From: Tubiluchus corallicola
Lineage: Eukaryota > Priapulida > Priapulimorpha > Priapulimorphida > Tubiluchidae
Reading direction: 5' to 3'
Length of the DNA stretch: 64,000 bases
Assembly: GCA_030141605.1 (NCBI GenBank)
Contig: JAQGDQ010000094.1
Coordinates: forward strand, 1-64,000
Below the pieces are notes generated by a model. That model worked only from the letters and a program-made list of their open reading frames with translations, was not told the DNA's origin and made no database searches. The translations under genes and the position numbers were made by a program. Each line of letters opens with the position of its first letter. Position 1 is the stretch's first letter. Shown in pieces: positions 1 through 11,689 of this stretch.

Positions 1-2145
1 AACTGACCGACGCCCACTGCCCTTCCCCTTTGACCACTGGTCTGTGGTCACCAACTGTTGGTCCCCTTTGACAACTGTACAGAACTTAAAAGGCATATCA
101 TTTCATCGCCTTTATAAAGATTGTTTATAAAGACAGAAGTATGTTACTGCTAAAATGTTTGTAAATTTTTTAAAAGTTAACTTTGTAATTTCAGTTAGCA
201 GACAAGCACGTTGACTAAGTAACCGTACAATTTGAAAATTGTCAGTATGATGCATTTACTGTTACTCGTTACATCTGCAGACACAGATGATAAAATTAAT
301 ACAGATAATATTGTTATACAATTCAGTTTAAGTTATAAAATACAATTATAATGTTATTTTTAAACAAAAGTAACTGTTAAACTCAACGTAGCTTTCGCAT
401 CGTACATAAGACGTCGTAAGTTAGATATACAGAATTTAAATATCTATTTTTAAATTTGCATAGCATTCTATGTACATTTGTGTTATACCACATAAAGATT
501 TACCATCGTCAACATCATGGATCTTAAAGCAGCACCTTCAGCTACAATATTTTTATCAAGCATAACAAAACAAGATATACCAACAAAAATTTCAGTTTAT
601 CCTCAACCAAAACAGTGTATTTTACAATTATGTATTTTACAATTCTTGAACACACTGTATCTCAGCATCTAAGCAAAAACAAAGAATTTTGCATTCAACA
701 TAATAAATATCCATGATTTTGATGGTGGTAAATCTTTAATTATTTGGTATAATACAAATGAACATACAATGCCTCTTTTTGCAAGCAATTTTTAACATAA
801 AATATTTAAATTTTATATTATAAAACTTACGCATAACGAAAAAACTATGTTGAGCCTAACAGTTAATTATAATTTTAAAATCGCAACTATTTTACTTTAT
901 AAATTTAATTACTTCATAAAATCAGACTCTTGAGCTCTGGCAAATTTCTTTTAAAGAACCTTTCGACCTCTATCATGATCATCTTCAGCATTATCGACTC
1001 TAACTAAAAATTTTAGTGAAAAAAGTGGGAAAGTCGAGACTGAATCTGTATTTGAACAAGGTACGTTTCGATTGGGAGTCAATTAGATTATACAGCTTTT
1101 GTATTCATGAGCAATTTTAATATTTTTTCTACCGAATTTGCGCTAGAGTCGATAATGCTGAAGATGATCATGATAGAGGTCGAAAGGTTCTTTAAAAGAA
1201 ATTTGCCAGAGCTCAAGAGTCTGATTTTATGAAGTAATTAAATTTATAAAGTAAAATAGTTGCGATTTTAAAATTATAATTAACTGTTAGGCTCAACATA
1301 GTTTTTTCGTTATGCGTAAGTTTTATAATATAAAATTTAAATATTTTATGTTAAAAATTGCTTGCAAAAAGAGGCATTGTATGTTCATTTGTATTATACC
1401 AAATAATTAAAGATTTACCACCATCAAAATCATGGATATTTATTATGTTGAATGCAAAATTCTTTGTTTTTGCTTAGATGCTGAGATACAGTGTGTTCAA
1501 GAATTGTAAAATACATAATTGTAAAATACACTGTTTTGGTTGAGGATAAACTGAAATTTTTGTTGGTATATCTTGTTTTGTTATGCTTGATAAAAATATT
1601 GTAGCTGAAGGTGCTGCTTTAAGATCCATGATGTTGACGATGGTAAATCTTTATGTGGTATAACACAAATGTACATAGAATGCTATGCAAATTTAAAAAT
1701 AGATATTTAAATTCTGTATATCTAACTTACGACGTCTTATGTACGATGCGAAAGCTACGTTGAGTTTAACAGTTACTTTTGTTTAAAAATAACATTATAA
1801 TTGTATTTTATAACTTAAACTGAATTGTATAACAATATTATCTGTATTAATTTTATCATCTGTGTCTGCAGATGTAACGAGTAACAGTAAATGCATCATA
1901 CTGACAATTTTCAAATTGTACGGTTACTTAGTCAACGTGCTTGTCTGCTAACTGAAATTACAAAGTTAACTTTTAAGAAATTTACAAACATTTTAGCAGT
2001 AACATACTTCTGTCTTTATAAACAATCTTTATAAAGGCGATGAAATGATATGCCTTTTAAGTTCTGTACAGTTGTCAAAGGGGAACAACAGTTGGTGACC
2101 ACAGACCAGTGGTCAAAGGGGAAGGGCAGTGGGCGTCGGTCAGTT
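1..2145. repeat. Near-perfect long inverted repeat (palindrome)
   Basis: Bases 1-1002 are the reverse complement of 1144-2145, with a 141-base spacer at 1003-1143. Base n pairs with base 2146-n along the whole length, so there is no net insertion or deletion, and I saw only a couple of mismatches (for example near 165/1978 and 67/2079). Base 1 still pairs, so the left arm may continue outside the window and the real arm length is unknown. No coding frame is visible in the arms. It could be a fold-back transposon, a recent inverted duplication or an assembly artefact; the sequence alone does not decide. Confidence 0.93.
372..864. repeat. Older inverted repeat nested in the left palindrome arm
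   Basis: Bases 372-522 and 709-864 are diverged reverse complements of each other. Shared landmarks are an AACTGTTA..CTCAACRTAG start, a GCGTAAG/TCGTAAG block and a TATACCA..AAAGATTTACCA end, with many substitutions and small indels between them. The pair is therefore older than the 1 kb palindrome containing it. The mirror copies lie at about 1282-1437 and 1624-1774, giving four alternating copies. Confidence 0.8.
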
Positions 2146-3615
2146 TTTCCTTCAGGTTTTCCTAGGGCTTTCGGTTATTTGGGAATTTTTTTCACAAGTA
2201 TTCGTGTATTGTGGGGTAGATGTGTTCCTGGGGTCTTCAAAAGCTGGCAAGCTTTAAGCGCCCGAGGGAGAGGCCAAAATGCAAAATTTGCAGTCTCCCA
2301 ATTTGTGAGAGTTACAAGCTGAGAGCTAAGGACACAAAACTTACCTGGTACACTCTGTGGGTACACAAAATTATATGTGTATACCTGTGACCCGAGTTGC
2401 CGAGTGAAAGGTCACGAATGGGCGGGTCTTCATTTAATTTTCTTTAAGATCCACCTACTCCCAAAGTTTTTCATCTAGGGCTACAATATTTGATATGCTG
2501 CTAGGTGTGGTGGTGCCCTTGTGTATTACAAAATATGGGACATGCGCGTATAAGGAAAATTTTTCTTTAGGAAGAAAAAAACAAAAAATGGGGGTCGGGA
2601 ACAGTGTTGAGCAATGGTGGCTTGTAGCATAATAAATGAAAGGCCTCAATGAGGCAGATCGAACGGCATAGGTTACAATGAGAATAGATAACCCGCGATC
2701 CCACTAGAGGGCAAAATCGGGGTCGGGAACTGAAGTGCACCGAGTGTTGAGCAGTGGTGCCTTGTAGCATATCAAATGAAAGGTCTCGATGGGGCGAATT
2801 GAATGGCGTGAGTTACAATGAGAATGGCTAACTTGCAACCTCTCTAGGTGAAAAATATGGGTAGAAGTACCTTCCAGTGTCAATCGAAACTGGTTTGTAG
2901 TACATTAGATGAAACATCTCGATGAGACAAATTGAATGGTAATAATTAAACAGAGGTTGGTTGATCTCTGACCCCAGTAGGGGCAACATAGGGGTCGAGA
3001 AGACAAATGCCTTTAATGTCTGACCCATGGATCATGGGTTAAAAAGTTGAAAGTTCTGATTTCATTATTAAGCATAGTTCCTATGTAATCAAGCAACAAT
3101 GCGAATTCAATGAAATGTAAATTATAATTTTTAAACAAAGGGTTAGCATCTTTACAAGGCCCAATTCTGTAACTAGTGTTTGCAAAATCTTCAATTTCTG
3201 ACCACGTCAAAAACGTTGTCAATTACTTCATTATTCTTATTTATTCTCCCCAACTTTAACTTTTAATAACTCTTAAGCCATGCAAGCTAGGGCCACCAAA
3301 CTCACAGGGTCGGTAGCCCTGAGCGGGGAACGAACAACAGTTTGGTGACCGCTGACCACTGATCAGGGCGGAAGGGCAGTGGGAATCGGGCAGTTTCTCC
3401 TTTAGGTCGCTCTCCTCCTACGGCTTTCGGTTTTTTGCATTTTTTTCACAAGTTTCACAAGTCTCAATGAGGCGAATCGAACGGTATAGGTTACAATGAG
3501 AATAAGTAACCAGCAATGCAAATTCCATAAAACCTAAATTATAATTTTCAAGCAAAAGGCTAACATCTTTACAAGGCCCAATTCTGTAACTATTGTTTGC
3601 AAAATCTTCAGCTAG
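2146..3615. repeat. Composite repeat block: tandem 130-145 bp units and direct duplications
   Basis: Units carrying a 'tgaaaggYctcgatgRggcg..tcgaacggYataggttacaatgag' theme start near 2634, 2776 and 2907. The sequence spanning the palindrome end (about 2060-2190) recurs in diverged form at 3335-3460. Bases about 3097-3193 recur at 3513-3612. Inverted relatives of the tandem unit lie at 63560-64000, and relatives of 2230-2530 lie in the 49.3-51.2 kb array. A short minus-strand open frame at 3644-3940, beside this block, has no recognisable family and was not called as a gene. Confidence 0.75.
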
Positions 3616-3936
3616 TATTTAAACTGTTTTTCGTTAGTCTGTCTCATAGAATTCTCACGGATTTCATAGAAGATTCACTGTTGTCAGCAGCGTTTTCAAT
3701 ATACATCTGTAAGACATGTTTGGCTCTTATTTCTTCCATGTTTTCTCTCATTTTTCCAATTTGCTGTTTATGTCTACCAGTTTTTTCTACTACTGGCGTG
3801 TTTGTTAGTTCTATTTCTTCGCTTTGTAAAAAGATTAATGTTTTTAGTAATTTGTTTTTGTGGGCTTCCTGTGAAATAAACTTATATAGAGAAGTTCTTA
3901 GGTTTTCGTTTGGGCCTTTCTTTAGAAATTCTGTAA

Positions 3937-4161
<225 letters not shown>

Positions 4162-4239
4162 TGAAATTACAGCCCTTCAGCCGCATCATACGAGTATATG
4201 CCTTCATTGCTCCAAGAAAGGCTTTTGTTATTGAAATGA

Positions 4240-5135
4240 GTGGAAGTGAATGTTTCAGCGATTGATCTGGCTGTGTGAATTTGTGTAAATCCTAGTGAAT
4301 GTTCCAGTGATTGGTCTGGACGTATTAGGCTTGTGTCAGACCTAGTGAATTTTTCAGTGTTTGGTATGAGTGACTTAGACTTGTGTCAGCCCTAGTAAAT
4401 GTTTCAATATTTGGTCTAGGTGCATGAGACTCGTGTCAATCCTAGTAAATGTTGCAGTGATTGCTTTGGTGCATTTGACTTGTACCAGCCCTAGGGAATG
4501 TTTCAGTGTTTGGTATGAGCGCATTAAGCTTATGTCAGCCCTAGCGAATGTTTCAGTATTTGGTATGGGTGCATTTGACTTGTGGCAGCCCTAGTGAATG
4601 TTTCCATGATTGGTCTGGGTGAATTTAAAATTAGCAGAATTGACTGGCATGCAATATTAATACATACAACAATTACAATTTTGATTGTATAATTTTGTGG
4701 GTCTATTTTGTTAAACGTTAATAGCTATGTATTGAAATTTCCATTTAACAAAATGGGTCTATAAAAGTCACATAATCAAAATTGTAATTGTTGTCTGTAT
4801 TAATGATGTATGCCTGTCAACTTTGTTAATTTTAAATTTTTGCTGCTTACTGTAACATTTATCAGTCAATCTGCTATTTGTGTAATGCTGTATCTGTCAA
4901 TTGTGTACAATACATTCAAATTTTATTTACAATTATTCCTGGAAACAGAGAAACACTTTCTTGTATAATTTGTTTTTAAATAAAGAATTATGACAATGAC
5001 AATGGATGCATTAGATTGTGTCAGCCACAGTGAATATTTCGGTAATTGGTCTGGGTGCATTAGACTTGTATCAGCCATAGTGAATGTTTTGGTGATTGGC
5101 CTGGGTGTTTAGACTCTTATTAGCTTAGCGAATGC
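4240..5135. repeat. 50-bp minisatellite split by an insertion
   Basis: Tandem 50-base units with the theme 'cctagtgaatgtttcagtg' followed by 'attggtctgggtgcattagacttgtgtcag' run from about 4240 to 4630 (some eight units). They resume at about 5002-5135 (two to three units). The interruption at 4630-5001 is a different sequence. The array lies in the NUAK intron after the activation-loop exon. Units differ at many positions, so the array is not young. Confidence 0.85.
4630..5001. mobile_element. Insertion with a fold-back segment inside the minisatellite
   Basis: The block interrupts the 50-bp array. Its first part, 4652-4806, folds back: 'attaatacatacaacaatt..aattttgatt' pairs with 'aatcaaaattgtaattgttg..attaat', and 'gggtctattttgtt' pairs with 'aacaaaatgggtcta'-like sequence. 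The rest ends in an 'aataaagaattatgacaatgacaa' tail like a retroelement 3' end. It may be a MITE beside a short SINE/LINE tail. Target-site duplications were not resolved. Confidence 0.55.
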
Positions 5136-7970
5136 TTTGATTACTAGCACAGTGCGCAGACTCGTGACTGCGGAGCAGGCTCTAAGTAGTTCGGTACCCT
5201 AGGCAAAAGGATCTTTACCGCCCTATCTCCAAGGGCTTTCCTTAGGGGCGTATCAAAACATTACGAAGCCTAAGCTGATAGTTCAGTCTCACCAACACTA
5301 TTTTGGACTTATGGTTGTCAATATATGTGAATTCAATGCACAATTACTTGTGGCGTATTATTACCACATTTACCTAATACCTACGTAGTTACTGTTAATT
5401 AGCTAATTACACGGCGTTTATAGCTAAGGAGGCTGCTGCGCAATTACTGGTGTGGTACCTTTTATATAACAAAAGTAGTCTACTTGTATGTACAGGACAG
5501 GCTTGTTGTACCTGATTTAGAACATGGATTAACTTTATATTTATATTTACCGTGCGATTTGTAAAATGTTATTAGAATTTTGTTGACCAATAAATTAAAT
5601 ACAAGCATTGTTATATGGGCTCTTATATAAAACTTGGCTTAGTAACTGATGTGCTCAATATTAGGTAATAAAACAAAGTCTCAAAGCTCCGAAAAAGACA
5701 ATGCAGTTGTGTAGCTTATTAGTGACAGGCTTTTGCTAAAGTGAGGCATTATTTGGATCTGTAAAAACAGGATAATTGCATTTACGCAGTGCTTTGATTT
5801 GGGCAATGCTACAAATATTACAAAGTTATTGCAGATGTTACCAAAAGTATGTACAGTTTAAACATGTAAAAATTGAATTTAAAATTATGAACTTACACTA
5901 TGTGACATCTATTATTTCACGAATGAGCACTACGTTTAGTTATAATATCATCTGTTATAATAAGAAATTTTGTAATTTTGTTATAATAGCCTTTAGCATG
6001 AAAGTAACAGCTAAACTAGTTCTTCACATGTTGTCACCTGTAAAACAGTGTGTTAAAGTGCGTGTAAAAGACAGCCGGCAGAAACTGCTTTGAAGCCACC
6101 TGGCACGAATCCAAACTCTGGCTAGAACAGTAACTGCTTGTGGTATGTTATAAAATACGCGCTTTATACGAATATGAAAGCATACGTTTTTGCCGAGGAG
6201 AATACGATTTTTCTAATACCGATCCCCTAAAACCTGGCACCTTCAAAATTTGCTGCTCTAGGCTAGGCTGGGCAGCAGTAGTTGGGAGAGGGGCATTTTG
6301 TGAAACCACACCTAAAAGCCATGTTAACTTAAATACATATTCACAAAGCCGCTTGCTCAAATATTTGAAATGAAAACAATGACTAAGAAGGTGCCTTATA
6401 GTCAGTTAATTTGTGACAGCCAGCCGTATAATACGTTGAGGTTGCCGGCTGTAAATGCAATAACAAGCGCAATATCTTTCCTAACTTTTGTGCAAGAAAC
6501 TTAGACTACTCCAATTTTCAGAAAATGGAACGCTTGAAGCGTTTTTTTTAAAGTGGGCAAGTTAGCCAATCTTATCATTTGGACTATGCTGAATTAAAAA
6601 AAGCTGTTACTGGCTTAAAAAATTAGCGCAAAATGGTCAAAACGCAAACATAAAATGGCCACCAAGTTTTTGTGCAAACAATCTAAATCAATAGAAATTC
6701 CCAGAAAATCAACCTTAAGAGCCATTGTGACATCTATCACCAAGGTATAAAGAATCCTATTAATTTCTTTTAATTTTCATTTTAAAATAGCTGTCGTTTT
6801 TAAAGTGGCCGCCACACATAGACGAAATTATGCCGATCATGTATTTATATTAGTTGTTTCAGCCAAAGATTTATTATAGAGTCAAAAAGCAAATTATTTT
6901 TATCAAATTGACATTGTTGAATCTAAAAACCTGCTACTTGATCCCAAAAAAGGACGCAAAGCAAATAAAATGGTCAAATAAGCAAAAATAAATAAAATGA
7001 CCGCCAACATAATAATTGTCTAGCAAAGTGTTGAAAGACTAGCTTTTTTATCACTCTTATGTACTAATTGTTCCTTTTTGGCTTGATTTAGCACATTAAA
7101 AATGAGTGTTAAATCGAAACGATCGTCTGCGCTTAATAAACGTGTTGATTGCTAAAAGCTTCGCGTATTTAATAGCGAATCTATTATAGTGCGAAAGCTT
7201 CGAGGGTCTCGCATGCATGTAGGGTATTATGATTGATTAGAGCTATGACCTTAAACTCTGGGATTTATTTTTCCCATTTGGACTGAACGAGGTAGAAATT
7301 CATCAGACCTCAACCGTACCAAACACATTGGGTGGTCCTAGAGCATGCCATTGGTCAATATTCAGTAGACAATCTTGTGAACGTTATCTGCAATATGAGT
7401 GGAGAATTTCTGAGTTCTGCGAGTTGATGCTGCTATCATGTCCTTATGATTGCCGGCCGTGCGCGATACCCAAGGCCTTCACACTAAATTTTGAGGGCAA
7501 GTTAGTCCTACTTGTTGTTTTCTGTATCCCTTAGCAAAAGTTATTACCCTGTATAACGTATAACGTATAAAATAAAATAAAAGATTTCCTTACTCCTGCC
7601 AACAGTCTACGATCATCACACCTACAGAGTTTTTCCCAACACATAAAGCAGCAAAATCTCTACTGAATGCCAAAATATTTATCAGGATTGAGAGCGAGAG
7701 TTATGATCGTATTTGCTTGTTCCCTAAATTTTGATTAAGGATGTTCCAATGTTGATGTTCAATTCAGGAACTAGTTTTCGTTTCCTAAACACAATATACT
7801 ACCACCTTTGATTAGAGTTTAATTTCACTTCAGGTAAATGTTGAATGGTATATAGTGAGTGACGCGCAACCTGTGTAGCCTTCCAGAGAATTTTAGCCTG
7901 CCTAGATATTTTTTCTGTAGATTTTTACTACACTATTTTTAATATTGCTTGGTTAATGTTTTGGTTTTAG
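5136..7970. other. NUAK intron, no gene recognised
   Basis: The stretch is AT-rich. Short open frames at 5776-6093 and 6140-6373 have no family features and no convincing splice sites. 'aaaatggccgcca'-type phrases recur between 6620 and 7010. Bases 7100-7215 have a diverged relative at about 33480-33625, so they belong to a dispersed repeat. Confidence 0.5.
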
Positions 7971-8106
7971 GTTGATGTATGGAGTTTAGGGGTAATTCTT
8001 TACGTTCTAACTCATGGAAGCATGCCATTTGATGGTAATCAGGGATTCAGGAAACTTGCTTATAACATCACGCATGGACGATACAGCGAACCAAGCAAAC
8101 ATTCTC
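7971..8106 (+). CDS. Nuak: NUAK-family protein kinase, C-lobe exon
   Basis: This exon encodes 45 codons plus one base and begins VDVWSLGVILYVLTHGSMPF. That is kinase subdomain IX-X, with the conserved DxWSxG aspartate and the MPFDG element typical of AMPK-related kinases. The acceptor 'ttggttttag' ends at 7970 and the donor 'gtaagt' starts at 8107. Joining to the previous exon gives YNGPE-VDVWSLG in phase 0, exactly the continuity expected in NUAK. The exon ends in phase 1 (C) and pairs with the next exon's CT to give a proline. Confidence 0.9.
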
Positions 8107-8486
8107 GTAAGTTTGAACACATAAATCGACTGATTACCGAACTGACGAAAATTGCTCTGTATATTACAAACTAGAACTAAGAATACTTTAAAAGTCTAAA
8201 TTAAATTGTGAAGCTAAGATTAGATTTGAACACCCAATAAAATTCTCTTAGCATTTGTCATATCTGATATGAAGATGAGATCACGCACAATTGTATGGCA
8301 GATTAATGGCAAAGCAATACGCTCTTCCTCTAAGCAGGTAATTCCTGTGTGTATAATCATATAGCTGGGCGTGTCAGAAGTTTTTTGAGGGTCTCTGCAG
8401 GTCTGATTGTATACGGATATATTTCTATAATGATAATGCAGAAGCAGGTTCATCACTGATTGCAAAATTATGATTTTTATTTTCAG

Positions 8487-10240
8487 CTGTATCGTCCTTG
8501 ATCTCAAGAATGTTAGTGGTCAGTCCAAAGAAACGGGCAACAATTGATGACGTCTGCCAACATAGATGGGTAAATCTTAAAAACAAGTATTGTCTTACTA
8601 TTTACCCCCGAATGGACGGAACCTTGTCACGCACGCCACAGGCATTATTGGAATCAGAAAAACACTCTATAAGTGAAAAGACTTTCAAAAAAGAGAATTC
8701 AAGACAAGCATTGATGAAGAATATTTTCAATGATGTTTCTTCTCCAAGTTCCACCTTAGAAAACAAAACAATTGACAGTGGCATAGATGCTAGCCCGTCA
8801 AGTGGATCATCATATAGAAGTGATCCTGTCGCTCACAGTGTTGCTACAGAGAAAACATATGACAGTATTAGCTACAGAGATGTGGCAGAAAAGACAACCA
8901 AACCTAGAAGAAACATTCTAACTGACAATGGTAACGTGATAAGCACAGAGAACTTTAGCGATTTTACTAAAAGAAAAAATGGAAAATCAACTGTGGCTTG
9001 CACAGATAAGCTTAACAGCAAGAAAAATAAACTTCATATATTGGTGAATGACTCTTCGAGTAGTCTACCATTCGATGAGATCATTGGTATTAAAGAAAGT
9101 ACTTTTGTAGACAGTGCAGCCAATGGCCATGATCAAATTTTACCCAAAGCTTTTTGTGGTGACATCACTACAAAAGAACAGATGGCAAAGACTAAGGAAG
9201 AACAGGTGATGTCTTTTGATGAAATTCTTGGAATTGCTGAGGGAACGACCATCTCTCGAGAATCTAGTAATCATATCGATAATGCTGGTTTTAACAAAGT
9301 GACGAATGGAAATGGACTGACTAGTAGTGTCTACACAGAAGGTGATATAAAACTGAATTCCTACAAGGATAGCGCAGAATGTGATAAGCCACAGATAAAT
9401 GCGGTTGTAAGGCACCTTCTTTTAAGTCCCCAGGTAGAACAAATGCAAAAGCTTCCCGAATTAAATGGGACAGCACATGCCTCGTCTGGTAGAGTAGTAA
9501 ATACAACAAATGAAAACACAACAGACAAGAATGTGAAAGCATGCAATAGCAGAAAAAGTTCCGATGATGTCAAAACCCAAAATACTAATACTCTGCTAAA
9601 AGCGCCGTCTATTGGAAAATATGGTGGCACAAAATTGCTTGCTTTATTTGCTGCTGGTGATGTTAGTATTGTCATGAAAGACATTCCACTTGATTCTGAA
9701 GAAAGTCTTGCTAGTCATGTGACCAACTTACTAAGTCAAATAACCCAGCATGACAAGAAGCCTCAGTTAGTGGTTGCCCACTTACCTGGCAATGATAATA
9801 AAGTAGCGGTAAGGAGTAATAGTGGGGCTGACAATACTAATGGCGAAGGTAAATGGGAAAGATTTGAACATTCAGAAACATCTGGTGAGAAAAAAGACCT
9901 AATCGATTACGAAGCTGGGTTCGTTGAAACCACTACAATGGAGGAGCATAAAAAGACAACAACAGTGACTCGTTATCCCATTCTGCAGCACGATAACTTC
10001 GAGCATGTTGAGGCACCTCTTGCTATGCCAGCAAACGATTTTGCTCTCGCAAGGACTTTAGAGCAACCAACTTTGATTCAATGTTCAAAGAATCGTCACA
10101 AGGATACGAAGAAAGTGAAAAAGTTAGTGTCCAAACTTAATGGTTTGTTTATGGACAGGGCACCTAAAACAAAGTCTAAATCTCGTCTTCCCACAGCTAA
10201 TATGCAGCAAGATCGTAATGTTAGTGCATCAGAATGTTAA
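8487..10240 (+). CDS. Nuak: NUAK-family protein kinase, last exon with long regulatory tail
   Basis: The acceptor 'tttcag' ends at 8486 and the stop is TAA at 10238-10240, giving about 583 residues. The first 35 or so finish the kinase C-lobe: SSLISRMLVVSPKKRATIDD carries the invariant arginine of subdomain XI, then HRWVN. The rest is a hydrophilic Ser/Thr/Asn-rich tail, probably disordered, as in other NUAKs. An acidic/hydrophobic motif occurs twice: PFDEIIGIKEST (near 9068-9106) and SFDEILGIAEGT (near 9212-9250). A DSGIDASPSSGSS stretch resembles phosphorylation-site clusters. I did not find a GILK-type PP1-binding motif of the kind described in vertebrate NUAK1. The last 25 codons are basic (KVKKLVSKLNGLF, then KTKSKSR). 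The tail beyond the kinase fold is assigned only by being in frame with it. Confidence 0.92.
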
Positions 10241-11689
10241 ACTGTCCAAGAGCACTGAATACTCATATTAGGACGTAGTTAAAAGATTTGTTTTACGCCT
10301 ACATGAAATGTATGTCTTCAACAAATATATACAGCTGTGACAACTTTTCGTCTATTGACAAGTTAAAGTAACTTAATGTGTATGTTCATATGTAAAAAAA
10401 CGTTTATTATGTTTTTTATCTTATGCGATAATAATGATGTATGTAATCTTGATACTCTTACAAGCACACATCTTTAACCTCTGGCGTTAGTCGTTGCTAT
10501 ACTTCATCAAAATAATTTGTCACTTTGCCGGTGCACAAACTGCCTGTATAACTAACTTGCTAGTTGATTTTGCCAGTGGTACATTTCTCATTCGTACGTT
10601 TCGCCCGTGAAAGTTTTTTGCTATACTTTATATCATTTATCTTTCTATTTAACAAATGTTTCATTTCGCAAACGTAGATTTCGGCAATGTATATTTCGTT
10701 AATAAAAGTGCTGCAATGTAGTATTTCTGCTTTTTACGTTTTGTATAGTTGCCATCGTTACAGATACATAAATACAGATCAACTTTACATATATAACTCA
10801 ATTTCCATTCATTTAATATTTTTATTCATTTATAAAATATTCAATTTTATAAAAGTAAGAAGCCAACAGACTTAAGGAAATGCTGACCCTTCACTTAAAA
10901 TACATAAAGCTTAGAAATACAAATTTAGAATTGAACAGAAATTCATTTTTCCTTGGATACATAAAAATATGATAAATGCATGTCATTTCCATTATGGTCC
11001 AAGTGGTAGTAAAGTCACAAAAAACAAAATACACAGAGACTATTAAAAGTGCTGCAGATTACTATAATCAAGCTACGATATACTTAAGTTAAACATGCTT
11101 ATACAAAATACAATAACCATATATATAAAGAAATCTCTCCCTAAAATATACATGGAAATTCTTTCGGAGCCACAGCTATTTTAACATAAATCGATTTAGA
11201 TTACAATGCTCTACTGCAATAAATCAACATTCAACAAGTTTTTGTACAGCTTCAAATTCCCCAAAAATTGGACAACCATCAAATTTTTGAAAGTTGATTC
11301 TGGAACAAAAACCTGGGAGATTTATTTGGACGGAAGAGCTTAATTGAAGCTTCCTTATTTTTCCACATTGGGCGTTTTAGGGCATTTCGCTTCCGGATCA
11401 GGGATATGCCACAGTATTGGTTGTATAATTGCAGGAAGGAGATATTTTGTCTTACTGAAAGCGAATCCGACATTAGATTTTTGTATAAATAGATCTAGTT
11501 GCCCGAGCAATAAGTCTGTGGGGGTTTTCTGGTCTGGAAGAAGGGCAAAGCTAAAAATAAATGGAAAGGGGTGTTTTGCAATGCTAAATGCAAGTCTAAA
11601 TTTTACCGATTAAATCCGATCCCCCAGAAATCACAGGACATATTTAGTAGGCACTGGTTTGAGGTTTTCAAGAACTGCGTCTGTGAATG
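10241..11689. other. NUAK 3' UTR and intergenic sequence
   Basis: The first 450 bases or so are probably NUAK 3' UTR. The rest is AT-rich. An open frame at 11344-11613 (plus) and its antisense have no recognised domain. They lie just upstream of the broken dispersed gene copy and could be its decayed 5' part, but I could not show this. Confidence 0.45.
10701..10706 (+). promoter_or_regulatory. Candidate polyadenylation signal for the NUAK gene
   Basis: AATAAA lies 461 bases after the NUAK stop codon on the same strand, in AT-rich sequence fitting a 3' UTR. It is an exact match to the canonical hexamer, but such hexamers are common by chance here. Confidence 0.35.

Noticed and set aside
4240-5135. 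CRISPR-like array
   Set aside because: Contiguous 50-bp units with no unique spacers, in an animal intron: a minisatellite.
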